Shown piece by piece: positions 18,317 through 26,445 of a DNA stretch of 64,000 bases. The notes under the pieces were generated by a model. The model made no database searches and was not told where the DNA came from. It was given only the letters and a program-made list of their open reading frames with translations. The DNA comes from Candidatus Heimdallarchaeota archaeon (lineage in GTDB: Archaea; Asgardarchaeota; Heimdallarchaeia; Heimdallarchaeales; Heimdallarchaeaceae): positions 124,001 through 188,000 of the forward strand of contig JAUVXV010000005.1 of NCBI GenBank assembly GCA_030603365.1, in the 5' to 3' direction. Position numbers and translations under genes: made by a program. How positions within the stretch are numbered: position 1 is the stretch's first letter; the number at the start of each line of letters is the position of its first letter.

Positions 18317-19786
18317 TTATTTCTTTTTCCATCTTTTCTTTAGTGCTTGTTCATACACTTTTTGCCAGTTACTTGCAGCATTTTTCCAAGAAAAGTCAAG
18401 ACTCATGACTCTTTTCTGTAATTTAACAAAACTTGGATGATCATTGTAATAAAGGCTTACAGCAAGTTCAACAGCTTCAAAGAATTCATCTGGTTTTGCT
18501 TTCTCAAAAACAAATCCATTTCCATTAGTTTGGTCTTCCACATAATCTTTTACAGTATCAGAGAGTCCTCCTGTGTTCCTAACAATAGGTACTGTTCCAT
18601 AAACCATGGAATACATCTGATTCAATCCACATGGTTCGTATATACTTGGCATTAGGAAGAAATCTGAGGCGGCTTCGATTTGGTGAGCTAAACGATTATC
18701 AAATTCAATGTTGATTGAACAGTCCTCTGGATACTTTTTCTCTTTTGTTTTGAATTTTTTCTCAAGTTTTGGATCTCCAGTTCCTAATAAAATAAATTGA
18801 ACTTTGAGATTCATAATATCATCAAATTTCTTAAGAATCATATTGAGACCTTTTTGAGTAGCTAATCTTGTAATTATACCCAGGAGAGGTTTATCAGTAA
18901 CATCTAGATTCAGTTTATCTTGCAGATAATTCTTGCATTCTTCCTTTCCTTTCAAGTTTCTAGCATCGTAATTCTTAACAATCAACTCATCTGTTCTCGG
19001 ATTCCAAATTGTTAAATCTATCCCATGAACAATACCGTAAAGGTCATCTTTACGAGTTGCAATGATTTTCTCTAAACCATACCCATATTCTTTGGTTTGG
19101 ATTTCTTCAGCATATTTTGAGCTTACAGTTGTGAGGATATCTGTATATACAACTGCTGCTTTCATGAAATTAATTTGATCATAAAATCCAAGCAAATCTT
19201 CAGTTAAATAAATTTCAGGTATATTTGCATCTGCTATTTCTTCTAAAGGATAGATTCCCTGATATCCAATATTATGAATTGTAAAAACTGTTCTTGCTTT
19301 ACTAAATAGAGGTTTTTCACTGTATTGTGTTTTTAATAAAAATGGAACCAATCCTGTATGCCAATCGTTAGCATGAATAATGTTTGGTGCAAATCCAAGT
19401 AATTCTAATGACGCAAAAACAGACTGAGAGAAGCTTAAGAATCTTATTGGACTATCTGCATAATCCTCACCTGTTTCTTCATCTACATAAATTCCATCTC
19501 TATAGAGATAGTTATTCTTAATGAAGTAGATTGGAACTTGACTACCAGGTAGAACAGATTCATACAGTTCGAAAACCTCAAGTTTTTCACCTATTGGTGC
19601 CACTAAATCTTTCTTGACTAGCTTGATATTATTGTCTTCTAAATTGATTTTCTTATACAATGGTGTAAAGATTATAATGTTGTGTCCCAATTCTTTCATT
19701 GCTTTTGGATAAGCGGATGAAACATCCCCTAAACCTCCAGTTTTGGAGAATGGAACAACTTCAGCTGAAATAAATACTATGTTCAT
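18317..19786 (-). CDS. glgA: glycogen synthase (GT5 family)
   Basis: A 489-residue GT5 enzyme that transfers glucose from ADP- or UDP-glucose to the non-reducing end of glycogen. The N-terminus has the KTGGLGDVSSAYP loop at residues 15-27 that binds the donor diphosphate, and the C-terminal domain has PSIYEPCGLNQMYSM with the catalytic Glu and the NTGGLSDTV loop. The HANDWHTGLVPFLLK segment is also typical. It overlaps by 26 bases the GH57 gene upstream, so the two are translated from one message. Donor specificity cannot be read; no ADP-glucose pyrophosphorylase gene lies in the window. Confidence 0.93.
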   Translation of the reverse strand: MNIVFISAEVVPFSKTGGLGDVSSAYPKAMKELGHNIIIFTPLYKKINLEDNNIKLVKKDLVAPIGEKLEVFELYESVLPGSQVPIYFIKNNYLYRDGIYVDEETGEDYADSPIRFLSFSQSVFASLELLGFAPNIIHANDWHTGLVPFLLKTQYSEKPLFSKARTVFTIHNIGYQGIYPLEEIADANIPEIYLTEDLLGFYDQINFMKAAVVYTDILTTVSSKYAEEIQTKEYGYGLEKIIATRKDDLYGIVHGIDLTIWNPRTDELIVKNYDARNLKGKEECKNYLQDKLNLDVTDKPLLGIITRLATQKGLNMILKKFDDIMNLKVQFILLGTGDPKLEKKFKTKEKKYPEDCSINIEFDNRLAHQIEAASDFFLMPSIYEPCGLNQMYSMVYGTVPIVRNTGGLSDTVKDYVEDQTNGNGFVFEKAKPDEFFEAVELAVSLYYNDHPSFVKLQKRVMSLDFSWKNAASNWQKVYEQALKKRWKKK

Positions 19787-20954
19787 TTTTATCCTCTACT
19801 TGTGATACTATATCTATTATCTTTTGAATTATGTCATTTGAGAGATTTAAAATTATTTGTTGAGAGTCTTCTGAAAGGTTTTCGATCATTTTTGCTAAGG
19901 TATTTCTCTGATACTTTAATCCGGTATGAATTAAATCAGAAGCCCACCAATCCTTTGAAGCCCACCAGAATTGGCAAGAATAGTAGGATGCATGATATTC
20001 ATCCATCCAATCACCTTCCAATAAATATCGTTTGATTTGGTGAAGTAATCGTAAATGAGTGTGTTGTAATTGATGAACAGGATTGAAAGGATGATTCCAT
20101 AAAGGATAAGGAATTAATGCATCTATGTCTGATTGTGTGGTAGACCAGGAGGAAGGGATGAAGATTTCACTTACCTTTTCAATAGGGAACCTATTCAAAC
20201 AGCTGGAAAGAGTTAATGTTTCTATTCTATCTGCTACATTGAAGAAGTAATAGTAATATTCTTCCATATGTTCGCCAAAAGTTTCTAGATCCATAGCTAG
20301 TACTATAGGTTGGTTTGTAGCTTTGAATTTATCTTGCAATTCTAGAACACAATGAGTTATATTGCGATTATAATGATTGAAAGAAATATTGTTACTCAAT
20401 TCTTTGTTTCTTTTGACTAACTGAATGGATTTCCCATTATCGAGAATGAAATTACAGCCATATGGTTCCGAATTAATATTAGTAGGAACTAAAACTGTGT
20501 TATATCCTTTTTCAAGTATTTGAGGAAGCAAGTCCTCTGAAACAGCTAATTCAGGAGGGAAGAAAACTGAAGAAGTCATACCTAATATGTTCTGAAGAAT
20601 TTCCTTTTGCTTTCCAATTTGGTATTTCTGATTTTCAATTGAAATTAAGGGTAGAAGTGGATGAAAAAAAGCCGACCCCATAATCTCTATTTGACCAGCT
20701 GATATACATTTTTCAATTAGTTCTAGAACATAGGGATATTTTGTGGCCAGTAATTCTAAAAGACAACCTGTAATATTTAGAGTAATTCTTACATTAGGTT
20801 TCTTTGTTAGATTTTCGAAAAATGGAATGTAACAGTTATTGACGATTCGTTCTAGAATCTCTATCCTCTGAGTTACTGGTTGGTAAGCATGGAGTATGAA
20901 AGAAACAGGAACCCTCTCTTCTTCTACCATCAACTTGACCTCTATATCTGGCAT
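19761..20954 (-). CDS. GH57 family glycoside hydrolase (amylase/glucanotransferase-like)
   Basis: A 397-residue protein of family GH57. Region 1 appears as SFILHAYQPV, the nucleophile region as VFFPPELAVSEDLL (canonical WLPE-type Glu), and the acid/base region as AMDLETFGEHMEEY. A Trp-rich C-terminal part (SCQFWWASKDWWASD) is shared with archaeal GH57 enzymes. It probably hydrolyses or transfers alpha-1,4-glucan chains. The start overlaps the GalT-like stop by one base and its end overlaps glgA by 26 bases, so a three-gene operon for glycogen handling is well supported. Exact activity is open. Confidence 0.87.
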   Translation of the reverse strand: MPDIEVKLMVEEERVPVSFILHAYQPVTQRIEILERIVNNCYIPFFENLTKKPNVRITLNITGCLLELLATKYPYVLELIEKCISAGQIEIMGSAFFHPLLPLISIENQKYQIGKQKEILQNILGMTSSVFFPPELAVSEDLLPQILEKGYNTVLVPTNINSEPYGCNFILDNGKSIQLVKRNKELSNNISFNHYNRNITHCVLELQDKFKATNQPIVLAMDLETFGEHMEEYYYYFFNVADRIETLTLSSCLNRFPIEKVSEIFIPSSWSTTQSDIDALIPYPLWNHPFNPVHQLQHTHLRLLHQIKRYLLEGDWMDEYHASYYSCQFWWASKDWWASDLIHTGLKYQRNTLAKMIENLSEDSQQIILNLSNDIIQKIIDIVSQVEDKNEHSIYFS

Positions 20955-22150
20955 TATTTAGTTTCTTTTAAGCTTTCTCTCATAATACTAGCAACATCTT
21001 CTGGAAACATAGTAGCTATTCTGTAAGTTTCCATGATTTCTGCACCACCGATCCGTTGAATTGGGATAATATCTATCATGAGATGCATTCCAGAGCTGTA
21101 ACCCACGTTATCTTGCCTGAAAAGTATATTTCTATCCTGTAGAAGGTTCATACTCGGATTTGCCATTTTAATAAAATTATCAAGTGCTTTATTTGCATTT
21201 ACTAAAGCTTCAGCCAATCCCATAAGCTGTTTTGCATCTAAATCAATAAATTGCGAAACATGTCTCTTTGATATAAGTCTTAGTTGACCATCTCTTTCGG
21301 GGGAAAAAGCTGTTAATACTACCCACTCGTTATTTTCAAAAACCATTCTCTCTTCTACCAAAAGTTCTTGCTCAATAGGATCAACAATCTTTTCCTTATT
21401 ATTTGCAACTTCACAAGCCAAACAGTAATCTTCATCTTTCTTTAGCTCTTTATGAAAGCCTGGAACGCTAAGGAAACCAAGAGATGTCCATCCATGACCA
21501 ATATCATTTGCATAGATGTAGGTTTGAGAATGAAGATGACAAATACTTGCACCAGATTCTTCTCCAATATTGAAGAAATGAAGTGTAGTCAGTTTGTCTG
21601 TTTTGTATCTTTCTTTTAGCTCATTAATGGAGTTGCGATGAACTAACTGAGTAGTAGTAAGAAGTTTAGCAACTTCTATTATAGGTACTTCAGAAAGAAT
21701 ATCATAATGTTTGGTTAAGAGGTGGACTATTCCTATTCCTACACTTTTGTCCTTTATTGAAGTGATTTGTTGAGTGTTATCGTATAGTACTCTTGCCATA
21801 GGAGTAAAGAGATTAACAATTGAAATTGCAGATGAATCCTCCAAGTTCTTCTTCTCAGAATTTACACTAAGTGGGTGTTCTATAATTTTATCATCTCGTG
21901 ACAGAACAACTGCAGGTAGCTCTCCCTTAACTACTCTACAGAATGAATCATCTTGAGGAGAATGTTCTATAATTTCTTCAGTTTCCTCATTATTGTGTTC
22001 AATGGGTCGTTTTCCTCTTATTGGAGAAAATTGTGTTACATGTCCAACCTTTGTATTAAATTCGTTAATTAACGTTCTAAAAGGATCAAACCTTTCTAGT
22101 GGCATGTTTTCTATCTTCTTGTAGATCCCCCAGTATCCTTCCTCTACCAA
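20954..22150 (-). CDS. GalT-like nucleotidyltransferase (HIT superfamily)
   Basis: A 398-residue homologue of galactose-1-phosphate uridylyltransferase. The N-terminus has the FSPIRGKRP segment that matches the RxxRP turn of GalT, and the active site appears as SGASICHLHSQTY, with the H-x-H-x-Q triad near residues 204-208. A pair CLAC (near residue 241) may bind metal. In the GalT family the second His is uridylylated or adenylylated during transfer between hexose-1-phosphate and a nucleotide sugar. Being first in an operon with GH57 and glgA, it may make or interconvert the glucosyl donor; this is inferred. It starts at TTG 22150, or at ATG for the 14-residue shorter form MPLERFDPF. Confidence 0.82.
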   Translation of the reverse strand: MVEEGYWGIYKKIENMPLERFDPFRTLINEFNTKVGHVTQFSPIRGKRPIEHNNEETEEIIEHSPQDDSFCRVVKGELPAVVLSRDDKIIEHPLSVNSEKKNLEDSSAISIVNLFTPMARVLYDNTQQITSIKDKSVGIGIVHLLTKHYDILSEVPIIEVAKLLTTTQLVHRNSINELKERYKTDKLTTLHFFNIGEESGASICHLHSQTYIYANDIGHGWTSLGFLSVPGFHKELKKDEDYCLACEVANNKEKIVDPIEQELLVEERMVFENNEWVVLTAFSPERDGQLRLISKRHVSQFIDLDAKQLMGLAEALVNANKALDNFIKMANPSMNLLQDRNILFRQDNVGYSSGMHLMIDIIPIQRIGGAEIMETYRIATMFPEDVASIMRESLKETK

Positions 22151-22301
22151 ATTATTTCACCATTAACAAGCTCTGCACCAGAAGAATACTTCTTAAAATT
22201 GACGGTAGGACTCAAAAACATTAAGAGATCTGGGAGCTGATTTTTTTTATTCATAGAAGAACACTTTTAAGCAAAGAATCTAAAATGAGTTTGAACCTAT
22301 A

Positions 22302-22946
22302 GTGAGTGATATGATAGGAAAAACTCATTCATTGCAACCGATTATTTTCAAAGATATGATGATCAAAAGTGTTGAACACATTGGTATTGAAAAAGAGAAT
22401 ATCAATGCGATCAATGTTTTCCCGATTCCAGATGGAGATACGGGATCTAACTTTTATTATACTTTACAAGCAATTGTAAAAGAACTAGCAGTAATAACTG
22501 AAGGTAACTGCGATCAAATTTTCCAGGCAATTAGCAAGGGAAGTTTCGTAGGAGCAAAAGGAAATTCTGGTGTTATCTACTCTCAATTTCTTATTGGTGT
22601 TGTTGATTATCTAGATGAAGCTGATTCCATTACTCCAATAACATTTACAGAAGCCTTGAAAGAAGGAACGGAATTTGCATATGAATCTGTTCTAAATCCA
22701 ACAGAAGGGACAATTCTAACAGTTATGAAAGCAATTACAGAAAAATCAAATGAACTCATAAGCGAGAATCCCGATATAGATTGGATTGAATATATTAACA
22801 AAATTGTAGAAGCAAGTAATATTACACTAGCACAAACCAAAGAAATGTTAGATGTTCTGAAAGAAGCAAATGTAGTAGATGCAGGAGCATTAGGTTTCGT
22901 CCATATTCTTGAATCTTGGAGAGATATTATAGTCAATAGTGAGTAA
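22302..22946 (+). CDS. DhaL-domain protein (FakA N-terminal/DAK phosphatase-like)
   Basis: A 214-residue protein made of one DhaL domain. Signature segments are NVFPIPDGDTGSNFYYT with the Asp that bind magnesium-ADP, GAKGNSGVIYSQ, EGTILTVMKAI and VVDAGALGF. In bacteria this domain forms the nucleotide half of dihydroxyacetone kinase and the N-terminal part of fatty acid kinase FakA. Here the C-terminal FakA domains are missing, and no DegV/FakB partner is in the window, so the phosphorylated substrate is unknown. It has a GTG start and its last eight bases overlap the next gene, indicating coupled translation. Confidence 0.85.
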   Translation: MSDMIGKTHSLQPIIFKDMMIKSVEHIGIEKENINAINVFPIPDGDTGSNFYYTLQAIVKELAVITEGNCDQIFQAISKGSFVGAKGNSGVIYSQFLIGVVDYLDEADSITPITFTEALKEGTEFAYESVLNPTEGTILTVMKAITEKSNELISENPDIDWIEYINKIVEASNITLAQTKEMLDVLKEANVVDAGALGFVHILESWRDIIVNSE

Positions 22947-23478
22947 GAAGAACATGCCTTTTTTTATCGTGACAGGGAAAAAAGGAGAAGGTAAAACTTA
23001 CTTAGTGGAAAAGTTTTCTGAACTAATTTTAAAAGAAGGATTGTCCGTTGGTGGATTTATCACAAAGGGACAAGAAAATAGAAGTTTTGTAGATTTAAAA
23101 ACACGAAAAGAAGAAACATTTTGGAAAAAGGGAGATACACTAAAAGAAGAGATAGGAAATTTCAAAATTTCTAAGAGAGCTTTATCATTTGTAGAAGAAG
23201 TCTTAGATAAGATAGGTAATGAGGATCTCATCGTAATAGACGAAATAGGGTGGCTAGAAGCAGAAAAAAAATGTTTACACGAAATAATTGTGGCATTTCT
23301 AGATAGAGAAAACAGAGAAATTGAAAAGAATGTAATCCTTGTAGTAAGACGTCAGATTGTAGAAAAAATAACAGATCTATATGGGGTTAAAATTCAACAA
23401 ATTTGGTTCTATGAAAGACAAAAACATCAACAAATTCTCTCAGACATGTATCGAACTATGATTGAAAATCATTTGTGA
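22939..23478 (+). CDS. THEP1-like nucleoside-triphosphatase
   Basis: A 179-residue P-loop NTPase with Walker A GKKGEGKTYL at residue 13 and Walker B LIVIDEIGWLEAE near residue 97, together with the GLSVGGFITKG and FVDLKTRKEE segments typical of THEP1/NTPase_1 family proteins. These hydrolyse NTPs and may act on nucleic acid or in nucleotide sanitation; their physiological role is not settled. It has a GTG start overlapping the DhaL gene. A G-rich tail (GAGGGAGGGAGGG) lies over the stop. Confidence 0.84.
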   Translation: MSKKNMPFFIVTGKKGEGKTYLVEKFSELILKEGLSVGGFITKGQENRSFVDLKTRKEETFWKKGDTLKEEIGNFKISKRALSFVEEVLDKIGNEDLIVIDEIGWLEAEKKCLHEIIVAFLDRENREIEKNVILVVRRQIVEKITDLYGVKIQQIWFYERQKHQQILSDMYRTMIENHL

Positions 23479-23487
23479 GGGAGGGAG

Positions 23488-23520
23488 GGTTGTGAGAAAT
23501 AAAACAAATTACTCACAACC
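23488..23520 (+). other. 9-bp perfect stem with 15-base loop after the THEP1-like gene
   Basis: GGTTGTGAG at 23488-23496 is the exact reverse complement of CTCACAACC at 23512-23520, with an AT-rich loop. A half-site TTTCTCACAG follows at about 23530. It could be an RNA hairpin that protects or ends the upstream transcript, or an operator; no U-run follows directly, so a classical terminator is not shown. Confidence 0.4.
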
Positions 23521-23667
23521 AAATATCCTTTCTCACAGTTATATATAAAAACTACTATTCAGAATATCCACAAATTTTCCTTTGAAAAGCTAATTGATTA
23601 TTTTACAAATTAAATTATTCTTTTGTGACTAGGTAATATTGAAATATAACTAGGTTTTTTGAAGTAC

Positions 23668-24987
23668 ATGAAGAATAAGAAAGCAATCTTGTTAACTATT
23701 ATGTTATTCTTACCAATTTTCGTAATAGCAAATTATGAAATACTAGCTTCTTCCCAATCACCTGATGGTGAAGACGCTAAACTCAAAATGGTTGACGTAG
23801 GTACCCCTGCTCCTGATTTCAATATTACAGATGTTGATAGCTTAATAGAATACAAGTTATCTGATTTCCTTGGAAAAGTAGTTATGATCGACCTCTTTGC
23901 TACATGGTGTGGTCCTTGTATAGCTGCACTTCCACTAATTCATGACTTGTATTTGATGTATCCAGAGACTATGTTTCAAATTATCTCTATAGATGTAGAT
24001 ACCGATGAAACAGAAAATCAAGTTTCATCTTTCAGAGCATCTTATAATATGGATTGGATTGTAGGATTGGATTATAATAGAACTATAACTGATGACTTGA
24101 ATTATGGGTCTGGTTTTATTCCAACAATGTATCTCATTGACCAATCTGGTGATGTAATATATGCAGAGATTGGTTATGATGACACAGCAGTAAAAGCTGC
24201 CTTAAGCACTGTCCTCTCTGATGATACTACAGACCCAGTTTATAATGAGTATAATTTTTACAATAATACTGAACTATCAATTTTCAATCCAAGGTTTGAA
24301 ATCTTTGCAAATATATCAGAAGACCGAAATCTGAAATCAATTGAATTAAGAATTGTGAATGAAGGTATTGAAAAATTCTATTTAGAAATTGAGAAAATTG
24401 GTGATTTTGTTATTATTGATCAAGGTTTCTCTGTAGAATCTCTGTTCCTCTATCCATTTGCTGTTCTAGAACTCCAAATACTTGTTGTAGACTATTTTGA
24501 CAACTACAATTTGACGGATGTATTCTATCTTCCAGTTACTCAATATACTGATGCAGGACCTCCAACAGTCACGAATACTGGAGTAGAATGGTACGAGACC
24601 TCAGATACTAAATATAATGTAACAGTTTATGCAACCATTGAAGAAGACCTACTTTTTGCTAAGAAGGATGTTTGGTTTATGGAAGGTGCAACAATTTGGA
24701 AAGCAGCAACTTTTGAAGATTTCAATGGAACTCATATGGTTGCTTCAGCAATAATATTGTACTCTCAAGTTAATCCTTGGGAATTGACAGCTCATATAGT
24801 AGTAAGAGATGCTGCAGGGAATGAAGTATTAGTCGATCTTGATGTAGCAGACCCACCAATAACTCCAACACCCACACCAACAGAAACTGAAGAACCAACT
24901 GAAGAAGGAAGTTATGCATTCATTATACCATTGGTAAGCATAGTTGCAATTATCTCAATTGTAAGAATAATAAGAAAAAGGAAATAA
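23668..24987 (+). CDS. extracellular TlpA-like thioredoxin with Ig-like domain and C-terminal anchor
   Basis: Starting from ATG 23668 (an in-frame TTG at 23659 is weaker) the protein has 439 residues. A signal peptide (KNKKAILLTIMLFLPIF) is followed by a TlpA/ResA-type thioredoxin domain at about 45-185 with the active site FATWCGPCIAALP and the cis-Pro loop SGFIPTMYLI. Next come about 190 residues of beta-sandwich type, a linker PTPTPTETEEPTEEG, a membrane helix (AFIIPLVSIVAIISI) and the tail RKRK. It would act as a thiol-disulfide reductase on the outer face of the membrane. The thioredoxin-CcdA fusion and a second TlpA lie nearby, so it may be an electron acceptor. Confidence 0.88.
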   Translation: MKNKKAILLTIMLFLPIFVIANYEILASSQSPDGEDAKLKMVDVGTPAPDFNITDVDSLIEYKLSDFLGKVVMIDLFATWCGPCIAALPLIHDLYLMYPETMFQIISIDVDTDETENQVSSFRASYNMDWIVGLDYNRTITDDLNYGSGFIPTMYLIDQSGDVIYAEIGYDDTAVKAALSTVLSDDTTDPVYNEYNFYNNTELSIFNPRFEIFANISEDRNLKSIELRIVNEGIEKFYLEIEKIGDFVIIDQGFSVESLFLYPFAVLELQILVVDYFDNYNLTDVFYLPVTQYTDAGPPTVTNTGVEWYETSDTKYNVTVYATIEEDLLFAKKDVWFMEGATIWKAATFEDFNGTHMVASAIILYSQVNPWELTAHIVVRDAAGNEVLVDLDVADPPITPTPTPTETEEPTEEGSYAFIIPLVSIVAIISIVRIIRKRK

Positions 24988-24989
24988 CC

Positions 24990-25010
24990 TTCCTTTCTTT
25001 TTCTCTTTTC
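24990..25010 (+). terminator. T/C-rich terminator after the TlpA-like gene
   Basis: A tract of 21 bases made almost only of T and C follows the stop directly, in the gap between convergent genes; oligo-T tracts act as archaeal terminators. Confidence 0.5.
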
Positions 25011-25098
25011 ATCTACAAGGATATTCATAGATGATATTGTTATTTCTCATATGAATCCCTTTTCTTATTGGATTTCCTCTATACTTCTCCTTATTATT

Positions 25099-26004
25099 TT
25101 AGTTTTCATTCCCTTTTATTTTCTTCTTTCTATATTTTTTACATAAGATTGCTAACAAGATGAAACCTGGAATGAACAACATAAAGCTATAATCTATCCT
25201 TTCCATATTTTCATTCATTGGATAGGGGTCAGTATTATTTGCATCACCATCGATATGATAAGGTTTATCTTTTTTCCAATCAGACCAATAATTACCTTCA
25301 GTTAGTAAGGGATCGTACCATAGGTTGTTTTCTCCATTATCTGAAGCTTGAGATGAACCATCAGGATTATTATCTTTGAAGGAATTGTGATGAATTCTGT
25401 TTAATTTAGAATCTAAATCGAATTCAATACCATATCCTTCATTCTCTATTGATTGGTTGTAAATAAGATGACAATAATCATAATTAACCAGACTAATTCC
25501 CACTTTGTTTTTTGTGCAAGTATTATTCATTAATTCGTTATTAGTTGAAGATTCATGAATTATACCATATTTCCGATTGTTAGAGCATGTGTTTTCTATT
25601 ATTGCAGAAGATGATGAATAGGTTAAACCTAAACCATAAAGATTTTCTCGACATATGTTATCTGTTACTATTGCATTACCGGAATACCCCATAGTGATTC
25701 CATATTGATTGTTGTTAATGCAAGTATTATTTAACAGAGTAACACTATAGCAAGCCCATATAACAATACCATTATCATTGTTGTTACAGATGTTATTAGT
25801 TACAGTTGCATGTGAGGAAGAATATAATGAAATTCCATTCCATGCGTTGTTGTTATTACAAATATTGTTCGTTATAATTGCTCTTGATGAATGTTGTAAA
25901 GAGATACCACAATAATCTCTGTTATCACTACAAATGTTATTTATTATTGAAGCTGTAGCTTCAGCAGTGTTGGAAATATATATGCCATAACCATTTGTTT
26001 TCAA
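25099..26004 (-). CDS. NosD-type beta-helix protein, main part of a frameshifted gene
   Basis: 301 residues from the first ATG of the intact frame. The protein is a series of PbH1-type turns with the repeated phrase (N)NICxNNxxxGI, ending in a membrane helix (SFMLFIPGFILLAIL) and the tail KKYRKKK. In the same frame upstream of this ATG the sequence continues without stop into GFPGIGTVENPYIIDN, the entry segment of this family, so the true gene is longer; the signal peptide lies one frame away (see next entry). It is therefore either a recent pseudogene or the result of an assembly error. Confidence 0.75.
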   Translation of the reverse strand: MKTNGYGIYISNTAEATASIINNICSDNRDYCGISLQHSSRAIITNNICNNNNAWNGISLYSSSHATVTNNICNNNDNGIVIWACYSVTLLNNTCINNNQYGITMGYSGNAIVTDNICRENLYGLGLTYSSSSAIIENTCSNNRKYGIIHESSTNNELMNNTCTKNKVGISLVNYDYCHLIYNQSIENEGYGIEFDLDSKLNRIHHNSFKDNNPDGSSQASDNGENNLWYDPLLTEGNYWSDWKKDKPYHIDGDANNTDPYPMNENMERIDYSFMLFIPGFILLAILCKKYRKKKIKGNEN

Positions 26005-26311
26005 ATAACAATTACGGATAACAAAACATTTCGTGGTGTCATTAATATAAATACAATTCCCACTTTGAATTGTAATATTAAAATTGTCAATAATGTATGG
26101 ATTTTCAACAGTTCCAATTCCAGGAAAGCCATAATCGGTGAAATTATCATCATGTGTAATTACTATTGATCCGCGAGATATATAAGCTAAAGTTAACTGC
26201 TACTTCACTAGTATTTTCAGTAGCGAGTAAAATATCAAGATGTGTTTCTATTGAACCAAAGAAAATAATTGTTCCACAAATAACTGTAACAATAATTAGT
26301 TTTGTTCTCAT
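26005..26311 (-). pseudogene. 5' part of the frameshifted NosD-like gene
   Basis: An ATG at 26311 opens a signal peptide (MRTKLIIVTVICGTIIFFG) and runs 54 codons to a TGA at 26150-26152. From about 26205 onward the +1 frame carries the conserved family entry SRGSIVITHDDNF, GFPGIGT, NPYIIDN and joins the main frame of the 25099-26004 piece. A single-base shift between about 26160 and 26210 would join both parts into one secreted protein of about 400 residues. Confidence 0.7.
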
Positions 26312-26445
26312 AATTTTTCACTCAAAATAATTCTATCGAAACAAAGAATATAAGAATTATGGAAAAAATGAAAAAAACAGTGTTATTCTCTTTTTCTTTT
26401 CTATAAATCCAATAATTTTTAAGTAACTAATTTTGCTCATTTGCT

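Noticed and set aside
23475..23490. GAGGGAGGGAGGG as a possible G-quadruplex
   Set aside because: Only three G-tracts of three are present close together, one short of a standard quadruplex.
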